A DNA stretch of 64,000 bases, taken from assembly GCA_045626925.1 (NCBI GenBank), contig JAZUQZ010000001.1, forward strand, positions 49,809 through 113,808. Direction: 5' to 3'. Made by a program: the position numbers and the translations under genes. Positions 10,201-19,355 of this stretch are shown here, in pieces (position 1 is the first letter of the stretch; each line of letters opens with the position of its first letter). The notes under the pieces are model-generated. The model had not been told where the DNA came from and ran no database searches. It saw nothing but the letters and a program-made list of their open reading frames with translations. Origin of the DNA: Aphodoplasma sp045626925 (GTDB taxonomy: Bacteria > Bacillota > Clostridia > UBA1381 > UMGS1253).

Positions 10201-10960
10201 CTGTGAATACGATACTGCTCGTGCATTCGAAGCGGCAGGCGCATGTGTAACGGTGCTTCCGTTTATAAATCTTACACCATCAGACACCACGCAAACGCTT
10301 GAAAAAATGGCTCAGCTTATTGGCAAATCGCAGATGGTAGTTCTTCCGGGTGGTTTTTCTGGCGGAGATGAGCCTGATGGAAGCGGAAAATATATTGCAA
10401 CGGCTTTCCGTAATCCAAAGGTAAGCGAGGCGGTTAATAATATGCTTGCAAACCGTGATGGGCTTATGCTTGGTATTTGTAACGGCTTTCAGGCACTTAT
10501 CAAGCTTGGACTTGTTACATATGGACAGATTGTAGACCTTAAGGAAGACGCGCCTACGCTTACATTTAACAATATAGGACGCCATGTATCTACAATAGTT
10601 ACAACACGCATTGCATCAAATCGTTCGCCATGGCTTTATTCAACAAATGTTGGCGATTTACATAGTGTTGCGATGTCGCACGGCGAAGGCAGATTTTATG
10701 CAAATGAAAAATGGCTCGCAAAGCTTGTTGAAAATGGTCAGATTGCAACACAATATGTTGACCTTGATGGCAAGGCGAGCGCTGATATACCATACAATCC
10801 AAACGGCTCTGTTGCAGCTATTGAAGGTATAATGAGCCCTGATGGTCGTATACTCGGCAAAATGGGACACAGTGAGCGTTATGGCGATAATATATTCACA
10901 AATATCATCGGCAATAAGGACCAAAAGATATTTGAGTCAGGAGTTAAATACTTTAAATAA
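7217..10960 (+). CDS. purL: Phosphoribosylformylglycinamidine synthase, single-chain type
   Basis: This enzyme converts FGAR, glutamine and ATP to FGAM in purine synthesis. At 1247 residues it is the large fused form, with the synthetase and the glutamine amidotransferase in one chain, unlike the three-part PurS/PurL/PurQ of Bacillus. Visible features: ATP/substrate motifs WSDHCRHTTFGT and ETHNHPTEIEPFGGAATC in the first FGAM synthetase module, GGKDSMSGS in the second, and a class I glutaminase at the end with FPGTNCEYDTARAFEAAGA, nucleophile cysteine in LGICNGFQAL and the His-Glu pair in MSHGEGRF. Start ATG after GGGGAGGA. It stands alone here; purE, purF and purM lie 50 kb away. Confidence 0.97.
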   Translation: MSKIVRRVFVEKKREFAVEAHGMLSDLRQNLSLDSLKAVRIINRYDVTGISDEEYAKARDLIFSEPPVDNCYDEKIEFEPEARVFAIEYLPGQYDQRADSTEECISILTQKARPTVKTAKLIVLEGDISDKDFMRIKKYIINPVEMREASLEKPDTLDMEITYPSDVAVVEGFVSLGDAELEKLVSDMGFAMDKDDLQFCRDYFKNEEKRDPTLTELRMIDTYWSDHCRHTTFGTKIKSVKIPDGAYSSPIKQAYNDYINTKNELYPDGRDTTLMDIALMAMKKLKKDGVLTKLDESEEINACSINVDVDIDGKNEKWLVMFKNETHNHPTEIEPFGGAATCLGGAIRDPLSGRSYVYQAMRITGAGDPRKTMEQTLDGKLMQSKIVRTAAAGYSSYGNQIGLATGQVAEIYHEGYVAKHMELGAVIAAAPKENVIRERPAPGDVVILLGGKTGRDGCGGATGSSKAHTAESLETCGAEVQKGNPPVERKIQRLFRNGDVTRLIKRCNDFGAGGVSVAIGELADGLDIDLDKVPKKYEGLDGTELAISESQERMAVVVDKNDAQKFIDYAKSENLDAIITAVVTDKNRLTMKWRDKIICDISRDFLNTNGASKTTDIEVVLPDKSQNPFETKDVDDVYKKWLDTLSSLNVCSQKGLVERFDSTIGAGSVLMPFGGKYQLSPSIGMVAKIPVLKGKTDTATAMTYGYDPYLSSWSPFYGSLYAVIESMSKAVALGARHEDVYLTLQEYFERLGNEPTRWGKPFSALLGAYTAQKMLKVAAIGGKDSMSGSFIDLDVPPTLVSFAVNTLKASKAVSSEFKKSNSKVVVVKVKRNDELMPDFDNLCKNYEAIHELIEKGVVLSSSVVCGGGLCEAISKMCFGNMIGFAFDSSITPKDIFAKEYGAIVLEVSDISALDGLDYTLVGTTSDKKSISACDVTIKLCDALSSWTDTLEKVYPTKAEPAKECKTYSFENKTIITSTEKFACPRVFIPVFPGTNCEYDTARAFEAAGACVTVLPFINLTPSDTTQTLEKMAQLIGKSQMVVLPGGFSGGDEPDGSGKYIATAFRNPKVSEAVNNMLANRDGLMLGICNGFQALIKLGLVTYGQIVDLKEDAPTLTFNNIGRHVSTIVTTRIASNRSPWLYSTNVGDLHSVAMSHGEGRFYANEKWLAKLVENGQIATQYVDLDGKASADIPYNPNGSVAAIEGIMSPDGRILGKMGHSERYGDNIFTNIIGNKDQKIFESGVKYFK

Positions 10961-10982
10961 TTAAAAGGGTTGGTAAAAAAGT

Positions 10983-11831
10983 ATGGGACTGTTTAAAATT
11001 GATTATAATAAGCCGGGCAAAGGTGTGGAAAAGGAAGACCTGCAAAAACATCGCTTTTTCATATTTTTTGATGTTTTTTTCAGAAAATTCATGAAATTTG
11101 TGCACCTGAATTCGTTATATTTTATATTCTCGCTTCCGTATCTGATTTTGCTGTATGCTTTTTCACCGCTTAATGCAACGGTTATTTCAACGGTTGAAGT
11201 AAACGGCATAAATACCTTTGTAAATACACTTGCGGGTGAAGATTTTGAAGCACTTGATATGGTTTTAAGATTAATTTTTACACTTGGTGTAGCAATATTT
11301 TGGGGGACGGGGCCTGCATCTGCAGGCAACTCCTATATAATGCGAAATTTTGCACGCGAGGAACACGCATGGGTAATGAGTGATTTTTGGGACAACATAA
11401 AGCAAAATTTTAAGCAGAGTATGATTGTGCTTGTGACGGATATAGTTGTATTATATTTCAGCTTGTCTGCATTCAATTTTTACTCGTCCCAATATACTCA
11501 AACGCAAAATCAAATGTTTTTGATTTTTCAGGGGATACTTGCTTTTGTACTAATAATTTATACCTTTATGCATCATTACTCATATCAGCTTATGGTGAGC
11601 TTTAAAGCGAGTATGAAGGATATATATAAAACCTCATTGATTTTAGCGATTGCAAAATTTCCGCAAAATATATTTTTTACAGCAATTTCGTTAGCTATAT
11701 TAGTTGGCTTGTTTTTGTTCATTAGCGTATTTGCTGTTTTGGCATTTTTGTTTATATTTATAAGTCTTTGCAAGTTTATTATAGAATTTTATACATCAGA
11801 AGTAATACGCAATTCTGTGGACCCAGAATAA
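10983..11831 (+). CDS. DUF624 (YesL-like) membrane protein
   Basis: A 282-residue integral membrane protein. An N-terminal cytoplasmic segment (MGLFKIDYNKPGKGVEK) leads to hydrophobic stretches near residues 40-60, 95-115 (FTLGVAIFWGTGPASAG), 150-170, 178-200 and a double one near 225-265. GPASAG after the second helix and the overall arrangement match the DUF624/YesL family, often found next to sugar transporters but of unknown function. Here there is no transporter: it sits 22 bases after purL, so it is probably co-transcribed with it by accident of layout. The family call is from pattern and topology. Confidence 0.7.
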   Translation: MGLFKIDYNKPGKGVEKEDLQKHRFFIFFDVFFRKFMKFVHLNSLYFIFSLPYLILLYAFSPLNATVISTVEVNGINTFVNTLAGEDFEALDMVLRLIFTLGVAIFWGTGPASAGNSYIMRNFAREEHAWVMSDFWDNIKQNFKQSMIVLVTDIVVLYFSLSAFNFYSSQYTQTQNQMFLIFQGILAFVLIIYTFMHHYSYQLMVSFKASMKDIYKTSLILAIAKFPQNIFFTAISLAILVGLFLFISVFAVLAFLFIFISLCKFIIEFYTSEVIRNSVDPE

Positions 11832-11862
11832 CTTACAAAAAAAGCTTATAACGGAGAAAATG

Positions 11863-13278
11863 ATGAACAGAGAAAAAGTAAAGATTTCTGATGCACAAAT
11901 ATCTGAGCAGAAGGAATATATAAGAAAAATATATAGTTACAATTCAAAAAAATCTGCAAAGCCGAAAGCATATGTTGTAACATATGGATGCCAGCAAAAC
12001 GAGAATGATTCGGAACGCATTCGCGGCATGCTTTCTGATGCGGGGTATGATTTTTGTGATAATGCAAAAGACGCAGACATAATAATCTACAATACTTGTG
12101 CGGTGCGTGAACATGCAGAGCTTAAAGTGTATGGCAATCTTGGTGCGCTTAAAGCAATAAAACGCAAAAAACCGGAGCTTATTATTGGTGTGTGCGGATG
12201 TATGATGCAACAAGAGCATGTCGCAAAGAGAATAAAAGAAAAATATACTCATGTAGACATTGTGTTTGGAACACATACACTATACACCTTGCCACAGTTA
12301 ATGTGGCAGGTTATAAAAACGCATACAAGAAGTATAAGCGTTGTTGACTCCGATGGATATATCGCAGAAAATATGCCCATAAAGCGCGATGGCGATGTTT
12401 TAGCATATGTGTCAATAATGTATGGTTGCAACAATTTTTGCTCGTATTGTATCGTGCCATATGTGCGCGGACGAGAGAGAAGCCGAGAAGTAGACGATAT
12501 ATTGCGCGAGATTAGAGAAGTTGCAGACAAAGGATATAAAGAGGTTATGCTCCTTGGCCAAAATGTAAACTCATATGGCAAGGACCTTGATTGTGGAGTT
12601 GATTTTTCTGACCTTCTTTTAAAGGTCTGTGAGATTGATGGTGTTGAGCGCATTCGCTTTATGACATCACATCCAAAGGATTTTAATCAAAAACTTGTTG
12701 ATACGATGGCGTCGCAAAAGAAAATATGTAACCAACTTCATCTTCCGATTCAAGCAGGAAGTGATGATGTGCTTGAAAAAATGAATCGAAAGTATACGAG
12801 CGATGATTATTTAAAAAAGGTGCGCGCGGTGCGTGAGAAAATTCCGGATATTACACTTACAACTGATATAATTGTTGGTTTTCCAACGGAAACAAATGAT
12901 GATTTTGAAAAAACGATAGAGCTTTTAAAAAAGGTGCGCTACGATTCGATATATTCGTTTATATATTCAAAAAGAACGGGCACCCCTGCGGCAAAGCTTG
13001 ATATGGCGCTTGATAATGAGCAAATTCATAAAAATTTTGACCGACTGCTTGAGGTGCAAAACGAGATATCACGAGAGATAAACGACTCATATATCGGGCG
13101 TGTGTGTGATGTACTTGTTGAGGGTGGCTCAAAGACGGATGAAAATGTCATTTCCGGTCGCACAGAAGGTGGCAAGATTGTAAACATAAAAAGCGACAAT
13201 CGAGCGCTTGTGGGCAAAATTGTAAAAGTGAAAATTGTGTCTGCAAAGACATGGTTTTTAACAGGTGAATTAGTTTAA
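11863..13278 (+). CDS. miaB: tRNA-2-methylthio-N6-dimethylallyladenosine synthase
   Basis: MiaB is a radical SAM methylthiotransferase that adds the 2-methylthio group to i6A37 of tRNAs reading UNN codons. The N-terminal methylthiotransferase domain has the VTYGCQQNENDSERI cysteine, with further cysteines in NTCAVREHAE and GVCGCMMQ forming the auxiliary cluster site; the radical SAM CxxxCxxC is in YGCNNFCSYCIVPYVRGRE; a C-terminal TRAM domain starts around residue 400. Two ATG codons are adjacent; the second (11863) gives the better six-base spacing from GGAG. The substrate-making enzyme MiaA is encoded 5 kb downstream. Confidence 0.97.
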   Translation: MNREKVKISDAQISEQKEYIRKIYSYNSKKSAKPKAYVVTYGCQQNENDSERIRGMLSDAGYDFCDNAKDADIIIYNTCAVREHAELKVYGNLGALKAIKRKKPELIIGVCGCMMQQEHVAKRIKEKYTHVDIVFGTHTLYTLPQLMWQVIKTHTRSISVVDSDGYIAENMPIKRDGDVLAYVSIMYGCNNFCSYCIVPYVRGRERSREVDDILREIREVADKGYKEVMLLGQNVNSYGKDLDCGVDFSDLLLKVCEIDGVERIRFMTSHPKDFNQKLVDTMASQKKICNQLHLPIQAGSDDVLEKMNRKYTSDDYLKKVRAVREKIPDITLTTDIIVGFPTETNDDFEKTIELLKKVRYDSIYSFIYSKRTGTPAAKLDMALDNEQIHKNFDRLLEVQNEISREINDSYIGRVCDVLVEGGSKTDENVISGRTEGGKIVNIKSDNRALVGKIVKVKIVSAKTWFLTGELV

Positions 13279-13316
13279 ATTTTATATTTAGAAATAAATT
13301 TTTGGAGGAAAGAACA

Positions 13317-13703
13317 ATGGAAATTTTAGAAATGGCAAGAGAACTTGGACAGAAAATTGCAAACAGTGAGCTTATGGAAAGAGCAAAAAAAGCAGAGGAA
13401 ACTCAAAACAATGACGAAGCAGCACAAAAGCTTATTGGCGAGTATAACCTAAAACGCATGCAGCTTGCACAACGCGTCCAAAAGGAAAACCCGACCAAAG
13501 AAGAAATGGAAGCTATAAGAACAGAGCTTTCTGAAGAATTTGATAAACTTATGCAAAATGAGAGCATTAAGAATTTTATTGATGCAAAAAAAGAACTTGA
13601 TGCTGTTTTAGAGCAAGTGAATAATATTATTTCGTTTTATGTGAATGGCAAAAGCGAAGGGGGATGTTCCTCCGATTGTAGCAGCTGTGGTGGCTGTCAC
13701 TAA
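13317..13703 (+). CDS. YlbF/YmcA family protein with cysteine-rich tail (RicA/RicF-like)
   Basis: A 128-residue, largely helical, charged protein. Length, composition and the position between miaB and mutS match ymcA (ricA) of Bacillus subtilis, whose order is ymcB(miaB)-ymcA-cotE-mutS-mutL. Members of the YlbF/YmcA family work with YaaT in a complex that affects RNase Y activity and sporulation or biofilm entry, and that complex binds iron-sulphur clusters. The C-terminus here, GGCSSDCSSCGGCH, has four cysteines that could be cluster ligands. Start is ATG at 13317; an upstream in-frame TTG overlaps the GGAGGA site. I cannot say whether it is the RicA or RicF ortholog. Confidence 0.78.
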   Translation: MEILEMARELGQKIANSELMERAKKAEETQNNDEAAQKLIGEYNLKRMQLAQRVQKENPTKEEMEAIRTELSEEFDKLMQNESIKNFIDAKKELDAVLEQVNNIISFYVNGKSEGGCSSDCSSCGGCH

Positions 13704-13735
13704 TATAAAAAAATGTCACAAGGGAGGGCGCAAAT

Positions 13736-16366
13736 GTGACTCAAACAACCCCGATGATGAAACAATATCTTCAAGTAAAAGAAAAATATAAGGATTGCAT
13801 TTTATTTTATCGTCTTGGCGATTTTTATGAAATGTTTAATGATGATGCGCGAATTGCCTCGCGTGAGCTTGAGCTTGTATTGACAGGGCGTGGCGGGAAA
13901 AAAGGCGATGAAATTGGCGGCGAGGGTGGACGCGTACCGATGTGTGGCGTTCCTTTTCATAGTGCCGATAGCTATATCCTGCGTCTTGTATCAAAGGGGT
14001 ATAAGGTTGCAATATGTGAACAGACAGAAGACCCTGCGCTTGCAAAAGATATTGTAAAACGCGAGGTTGTAAAAATAATTACGCCCGGTACGCTTACAGA
14101 TGAAAAGGCGCTTGATGAAAAGAAAAACAATTTTTTAGCGCTCGTTTATTACAAAAAAGATTGCGATACGGTTCTCGTTTTTGCAGATATATCAACGGGC
14201 GAGCTTTTTGCGACGAAAATTTTAGGAGTTGACATTGATGCAGTATCTGATGAAATTGCAAGTTATAATCCGTCAGAGCTGATTTTTAGTGAAGATGCAA
14301 GAGTAATTTATGGCGATACTGTAAAAAGCCGCTTTGATGTATATGTAAGCAATGTCGACGAAGAGTTCTTTGATTATGATGTTGCTTACAGCGCAACGAT
14401 AGATGAGCTTGCGACAAATGATTTGTCACAGACACAAATCCCGGATGATAAGATGATTATATCGGGCATAGGTGCGGTTATAATGTATCTTTCCGATACG
14501 CAAAAATCGACGCTCTTTAAGTTATTAAACATAAAATGTTATGAAATAAAACAGTATATGGGTCTTGATTTTAATACAAGACGCAACCTTGAAATTACCC
14601 AATCTATGCGCGAAAAAGCAAAAAAAGGCACTCTTTTATGGGTGCTTGACCATACAAAGACATCAATGGGTGGTCGACTTCTTACACAATGGATTGAAAA
14701 ACCGCTTATAAATGTAAATGAAATAAAAATGCGTCAAGAGGGCGTGCATGAGCTTTTAGAAAATATTATTTTGCGTGAAGATATTTGTGTATGTCTTGAT
14801 GAAATATACGATATTGCACGCCTTATAAACAGGATATCGCTTGGTAGCGCTACGCCTCGTGATATGATATCGTTGCGCGATTCGCTTGCGATACTTCCAC
14901 AACTTTCACAAAAGCTTTCGATGCTTGATAGTGATATATTAAAGCGTCAATATGAAAGACTTGACATTTTAGAAGATATTAAAACGCTTTTGGTGGAGTC
15001 TATAAGTGACGAACCGCCGGTAAACATTCGCGATGGCGGCGTTATAAAGGATGGCTATAATGAAGAGGTTGATCAGCTTCGCAGTGCACAACGCGAGGGC
15101 AAAAACTGGCTTGCTGATATACAGACATATGAGCGTGAGCGTACAGGCATCAAAACCTTAAAGGTCGGATATAATAAGGTTTTTGGTTATTATATTGAGG
15201 TTAGTAAAGGTCAAACAAGCCAAGTGCCTGATTATTATGTAAGGCGTCAAACGCTTGTTAATGGTGAAAGATATATTATACCAAAGCTTAAAGAAATTGA
15301 AAATATAATAATCGGCGCAGAGGATAGGCTTTCGCGTCTTGAGTCGCATTTATTTGATGAAATCAAGGATAAAATTTGTGCCCAAATTGATAGATTAAAG
15401 ACCACTGCTGATGTAATTGCAACAGTCGATGCAATTTCGTCGCTTGCACAAGCAGCACAGCAAAACGATTACAATATGCCTACGGTTGATAACTCGAATG
15501 TTATTACAATCAAAGATGGCCGTCATCCTGTAGTGGAAAAAATGTTAAAAAATGAGCTTTTTGTACCAAATGATACATATATAAATAATGAGGATGACAG
15601 AATGTGTATTATAACGGGACCAAATATGGCAGGCAAATCCACATATATGCGCCAGGTTGCTCTTATAACACTTATGGCACAAATAGGCAGTTTTGTACCT
15701 GCACAAAGCGCCACAATAGGTGTTGTGGATAAGATATTTACGCGTGTGGGCGCATCTGATGACCTTGCAACAGGACAGAGCACATTTATGGTAGAGATGA
15801 ATGAGGTTACAAACATATTAAACAACGCAACAAGTAAAAGTCTTGTTGTGCTTGATGAAATTGGACGCGGCACGAGTACATATGATGGCTTGTCTATTGC
15901 GTGGGCAGTTGCAGAGTATATATGTGATAAAAACAAAATCGGTGCAAGAACGCTTTTTTCGACGCACTATCACGAGCTTACAGAACTTGAAAACAGATTA
16001 GAAGGTGTAAATAATTATTGTATAGCAGTTAAAAAGCGTGGCGATGATATTACATTTTTGCGCAAAATAATTCGTGGCGGTGCAGACGGAAGCTATGGTA
16101 TTGAGGTTGCTGCACTTGCAGGTATTCCACAAGAGGTAACCCAACGCGCAAAACAAATTTTTGCTACACTTGAGCAAAATGATGTAAATAAAGCGCCGTA
16201 TCAGCTCGAGGGAATAGATAACATAAATTATTCAAAAGCAAATCTGCAAAACGGATTTGATAATGAAATTGTAGATGAGCTTAAAAAGATTGATGTTACA
16301 ACATTTACGCCGATTGAGGCGTTAAACAAGCTTTATGAGCTTGCAAATAAAGCAAAAGAAATATAA
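13736..16366 (+). CDS. mutS: DNA mismatch repair ATPase MutS
   Basis: MutS binds base mismatches and small loops and signals to MutL. The 876-residue protein starts at GTG (spacing 7 from AGGGAGGG); the overlapping ATG one frame away meets an immediate stop. N-terminal mismatch-binding domain: MMKQYLQVKEKYKDCILFY and the FYEMF motif carrying the mismatch-stacking phenylalanine and glutamate. The ATPase domain has Walker A GPNMAGKST near residue 628, Walker B LVVLDEIGRGTSTYDG, and the following THYHEL switch. It is closely followed by mutL. Confidence 0.98.
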   Translation: MTQTTPMMKQYLQVKEKYKDCILFYRLGDFYEMFNDDARIASRELELVLTGRGGKKGDEIGGEGGRVPMCGVPFHSADSYILRLVSKGYKVAICEQTEDPALAKDIVKREVVKIITPGTLTDEKALDEKKNNFLALVYYKKDCDTVLVFADISTGELFATKILGVDIDAVSDEIASYNPSELIFSEDARVIYGDTVKSRFDVYVSNVDEEFFDYDVAYSATIDELATNDLSQTQIPDDKMIISGIGAVIMYLSDTQKSTLFKLLNIKCYEIKQYMGLDFNTRRNLEITQSMREKAKKGTLLWVLDHTKTSMGGRLLTQWIEKPLINVNEIKMRQEGVHELLENIILREDICVCLDEIYDIARLINRISLGSATPRDMISLRDSLAILPQLSQKLSMLDSDILKRQYERLDILEDIKTLLVESISDEPPVNIRDGGVIKDGYNEEVDQLRSAQREGKNWLADIQTYERERTGIKTLKVGYNKVFGYYIEVSKGQTSQVPDYYVRRQTLVNGERYIIPKLKEIENIIIGAEDRLSRLESHLFDEIKDKICAQIDRLKTTADVIATVDAISSLAQAAQQNDYNMPTVDNSNVITIKDGRHPVVEKMLKNELFVPNDTYINNEDDRMCIITGPNMAGKSTYMRQVALITLMAQIGSFVPAQSATIGVVDKIFTRVGASDDLATGQSTFMVEMNEVTNILNNATSKSLVVLDEIGRGTSTYDGLSIAWAVAEYICDKNKIGARTLFSTHYHELTELENRLEGVNNYCIAVKKRGDDITFLRKIIRGGADGSYGIEVAALAGIPQEVTQRAKQIFATLEQNDVNKAPYQLEGIDNINYSKANLQNGFDNEIVDELKKIDVTTFTPIEALNKLYELANKAKEI

Positions 16367-16398
16367 GGATATTTATACAAAAGAAAGTTGGTGAGTAT

Positions 16399-18366
16399 AT
16401 GGGAAAAATCAATGTGTTGGACGCGTCGGTTGCAAATATGATTGCGGCGGGCGAGGTTGTTGAAAGGCCGTCATCAGTTGTAAAAGAACTTGTTGAAAAC
16501 TCTATTGATGCAGGTGCAAGCGCAATAACTGTTGAAATAAAAAACGGCGGCATATCCTATATACGCGTCACTGACAACGGGCGTGGAATTGAACAAGACG
16601 ATGTTGGTCTTGCTTTTGTGCGTCACGCTACAAGCAAAATACTTGAAGCAAAGGACCTTGAGATGATAAATACTCTTGGTTTTAGAGGCGAAGCACTTTG
16701 TTCAATTGCGGCCGTATCGCATGTTGTGCTTACAAGCAAAACCGCTGATGCACAAACTGCAACACGAGTAATAATCGAGGGTGGCGAAATGGATAATGTG
16801 GACGAGGTTGGTGCGCCAAACGGTACAACAATTGAGGTTAAAAAACTGTTTTATAATACGCCGGCACGCATGAAATTTTTAAAGAAAGATACAACCGAGG
16901 CAGGATACATAACAGATATTATGCAGCGTTTTGTACTCGCACATCCTGAAATATCTTTTCGTTATATAAATTCCGGCAAACAGGTTTTTCATTCATCAGG
17001 CGATGGTGAGCTTATAAATGCAATTTATACGGTATATGGACGAGACTATGCGAATGCTGTAATACCGATTTATTATGGTAACGAAAATTTAAGCGTGTCG
17101 GGCTATGTGGGGAAAAGCACAATAGGCCGTCCAAATAGAATATATCAGAGCTTTTATGTAAATAATAGATATATAAAGAGCAAATCAATTACGGTTGCGC
17201 TTGATGAAGCGTATAAAAATCAGCTCATGGGTGGCAAATTTCCATTTGCAGTTATAAAACTTACAATAAATCCTTCATTTGTTGATGTAAATGTTCATCC
17301 AAATAAAATGGAGGTAAAGTTTTCAGACGAAAAAACGATTTTTGATACAGTGTATTGGGGCGTAAAAAATGCACTGTATGAAAAGAAAATCATACCGGAT
17401 GTGTCTATTAAAGAAAAAAGAGAAGCGTATAAGAGCAAAGAATTCGCAAAAGAAGAAAAGGAATTTGTGCAAACATTTTTTAACATAGATGTACCTAAAA
17501 AAGCGCCGACACAAAGCACGGTTTTGAATACATTTGATTTGCGCATAGAAAATGAAACCGATATAAAACCGGTAGAAAATAATGTGCAGGATAATTTTAA
17601 ATTAAATGAGCAAAGTGACACAAAATATACCTTATCAAGTGCGACATCAGAACATAAAGAAGAAAAAGCAGCAGAAGAAGTCATAAAAGAAGAGCAAGTG
17701 GCAAAAGAGATGCTGCAACATTTTGATAGTCCTGCACAAAATGATGTTAAAGAGACTGAAAACTTGATGATAAGCGAGCAAAAGATGCCCGAAAATTATA
17801 AGATTATTGGCGCTGTTTTTGATACTTATATTATTATAGAATATGACGATAAGCTTCTTTTAATAGACCAACACGCCGCGCATGAAAGACTCAAATTTGA
17901 GCAGTTAAAGCGCCAAATGAAAAACGAAAGCATACAAATTCAGGCTTTGATGTCGTCTGTTGTTGTAGATTTGTCTGCGATAGAGTTTGCATATGTGTGT
18001 GAAAATAAAGAGCGTTTTATTAAGCTTGGGTTTGATATTGAAGAATTTGGCGATAATACAATTATTATAAATGGTGCACCTGCAGATACAGAGTATAACG
18101 ACGCAAAGGATTTATTTATAGAGCTTTTGGCCCAGATGATGTCAGATAAAAAACAGATAATTGCTGCACATGATGAAAGAGCGATGTATACTATCGCTTG
18201 CAAAGCAGCCATAAAAGCCAATAAACCATTAAACGAAAGGGAAATGCGTTCACTTGTTGATGAGGTTTTGGCGCTTGATGCGATAAATACTTGTCCGCAC
18301 GGCAGACCAATTACGGTTTCGCTTACGCGATATGAGCTTGAAAAACAGTTTAAACGAATAATATAG
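16399..18366 (+). CDS. mutL: DNA mismatch repair protein MutL
   Basis: A GHKL-family ATPase that links MutS to strand incision. N-terminal ATPase motifs: AAGEVVERPSSVVKELVENS, DNGRGI, and ATSKI with GFRGEAL. The middle (about residues 340-450) is an acidic and lysine-rich linker. The C-terminal endonuclease domain shows LLLIDQHAAHERL, the DQHAxxERxxYE-type metal motif with the tyrosine replaced by phenylalanine (ERLKFEQ), plus ACKAAIKAN and CPHGRPI near the end. This is the endonuclease type expected in bacteria without MutH. 655 residues, ATG after GGTGAG; 37 bases before miaA. Confidence 0.97.
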   Translation: MGKINVLDASVANMIAAGEVVERPSSVVKELVENSIDAGASAITVEIKNGGISYIRVTDNGRGIEQDDVGLAFVRHATSKILEAKDLEMINTLGFRGEALCSIAAVSHVVLTSKTADAQTATRVIIEGGEMDNVDEVGAPNGTTIEVKKLFYNTPARMKFLKKDTTEAGYITDIMQRFVLAHPEISFRYINSGKQVFHSSGDGELINAIYTVYGRDYANAVIPIYYGNENLSVSGYVGKSTIGRPNRIYQSFYVNNRYIKSKSITVALDEAYKNQLMGGKFPFAVIKLTINPSFVDVNVHPNKMEVKFSDEKTIFDTVYWGVKNALYEKKIIPDVSIKEKREAYKSKEFAKEEKEFVQTFFNIDVPKKAPTQSTVLNTFDLRIENETDIKPVENNVQDNFKLNEQSDTKYTLSSATSEHKEEKAAEEVIKEEQVAKEMLQHFDSPAQNDVKETENLMISEQKMPENYKIIGAVFDTYIIIEYDDKLLLIDQHAAHERLKFEQLKRQMKNESIQIQALMSSVVVDLSAIEFAYVCENKERFIKLGFDIEEFGDNTIIINGAPADTEYNDAKDLFIELLAQMMSDKKQIIAAHDERAMYTIACKAAIKANKPLNEREMRSLVDEVLALDAINTCPHGRPITVSLTRYELEKQFKRII

Positions 18367-18403
18367 ATATATGCCTACAATCGCGGCAGAACGGAGAAGA
18401 AAT

Positions 18404-19339
18404 ATGTCTATCTCAAAAACGCCCTTGGTAGTAATTGCGGGTCCGACCGCATCCGGAAAAACATCGCTTTCGATTGAGCTTGCAAAGCGTTTTAACGGCG
18501 AAATTATAAGCGCAGACAGTATGCAGATATACAAACATATGGATATTGGCACGGCAAAGCCTACTGCTGATGAAATGAGTGGTATAAGGCATCATATGCT
18601 TGATGTGTGCTTGCCTGATGAGGAGTTTAGTGTTTTTTCGTATAGCGAAATGGCAAAAAAACATATAAACGACATTCATTTGTCGGGCAAACTTCCGATC
18701 ATGGTTGGCGGCACGGGGTTATACATTGACAATGTAGTGCAAAACATTATGCTTGCGAAGACAAAAAGTGATAATTCGTTGCGTGAAAGATTTAATAATG
18801 AGGCAAACGAAAAAGGTAATCTACATATGTATAATATGCTTGAAAAACTTGACCCGAAAGCTGCAGAAAACATCCATCCGAACAATATTCGTCGTGTTAT
18901 ACGCGCACTTGAAGTGTATTATGAAACGGGAAATACCTTCACTAATCAAATTGAAAACTCTAAAAAAGAAGAAAGTCCGTATAACAGTATAATATTTATG
19001 CCAAACTGGGATAGAGAAACGCTCTATAAGCGAATTGATAAACGCGTAGATATAATGTTTGAAGATGGGCTTTTGAGGGAGTTTTTCTCTCTTGTGGATA
19101 TGGGCTATACCCATAAACTAAACTCTATGCAAGCGATAGGCTACAAGGAACTTTTTGCTTATTATAGAGGGTTTTGCAGTCTTGATGAGGCTAAAAATGA
19201 TATAAAAAAACATTCGCGAAACTATGCAAAGCGTCAGCTTACATGGTTTAAGCGAAATAAAGATATAATTTTACTTGATACAAATGAAAATATGGTAAGT
19301 GAGGCGATAGAGCACATTTTAGGGGCATTTTATTCATGA
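18404..19339 (+). CDS. miaA: tRNA dimethylallyltransferase
   Basis: MiaA transfers a dimethylallyl group to A37 of tRNAs reading UNN codons; MiaB then methylthiolates the product. The P-loop GPTASGKTSLS lies near the N-terminus, followed by ISADSMQIYKHMDIGTAKP, GGTGLYIDNV and TRNYAKRQLTWF-like NYAKRQLTWFKRN near the C-terminus. I use ATG 18404, seven bases after GGAG; an in-frame ATG at 18371 lacks a ribosome binding site and would add 11 residues not seen in the family. 311 residues, complete. No hfq follows, which is its common neighbour elsewhere. Confidence 0.96.
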   Translation: MSISKTPLVVIAGPTASGKTSLSIELAKRFNGEIISADSMQIYKHMDIGTAKPTADEMSGIRHHMLDVCLPDEEFSVFSYSEMAKKHINDIHLSGKLPIMVGGTGLYIDNVVQNIMLAKTKSDNSLRERFNNEANEKGNLHMYNMLEKLDPKAAENIHPNNIRRVIRALEVYYETGNTFTNQIENSKKEESPYNSIIFMPNWDRETLYKRIDKRVDIMFEDGLLREFFSLVDMGYTHKLNSMQAIGYKELFAYYRGFCSLDEAKNDIKKHSRNYAKRQLTWFKRNKDIILLDTNENMVSEAIEHILGAFYS

Positions 19340-19355
19340 GGAGTAAAAACTAAAT

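Noticed and set aside
13734..13739. ATG start just before mutS
   Set aside because: It reads ATG followed at once by TGA. The GTG at 13736 in the other frame has proper spacing and the MutS N-terminus.
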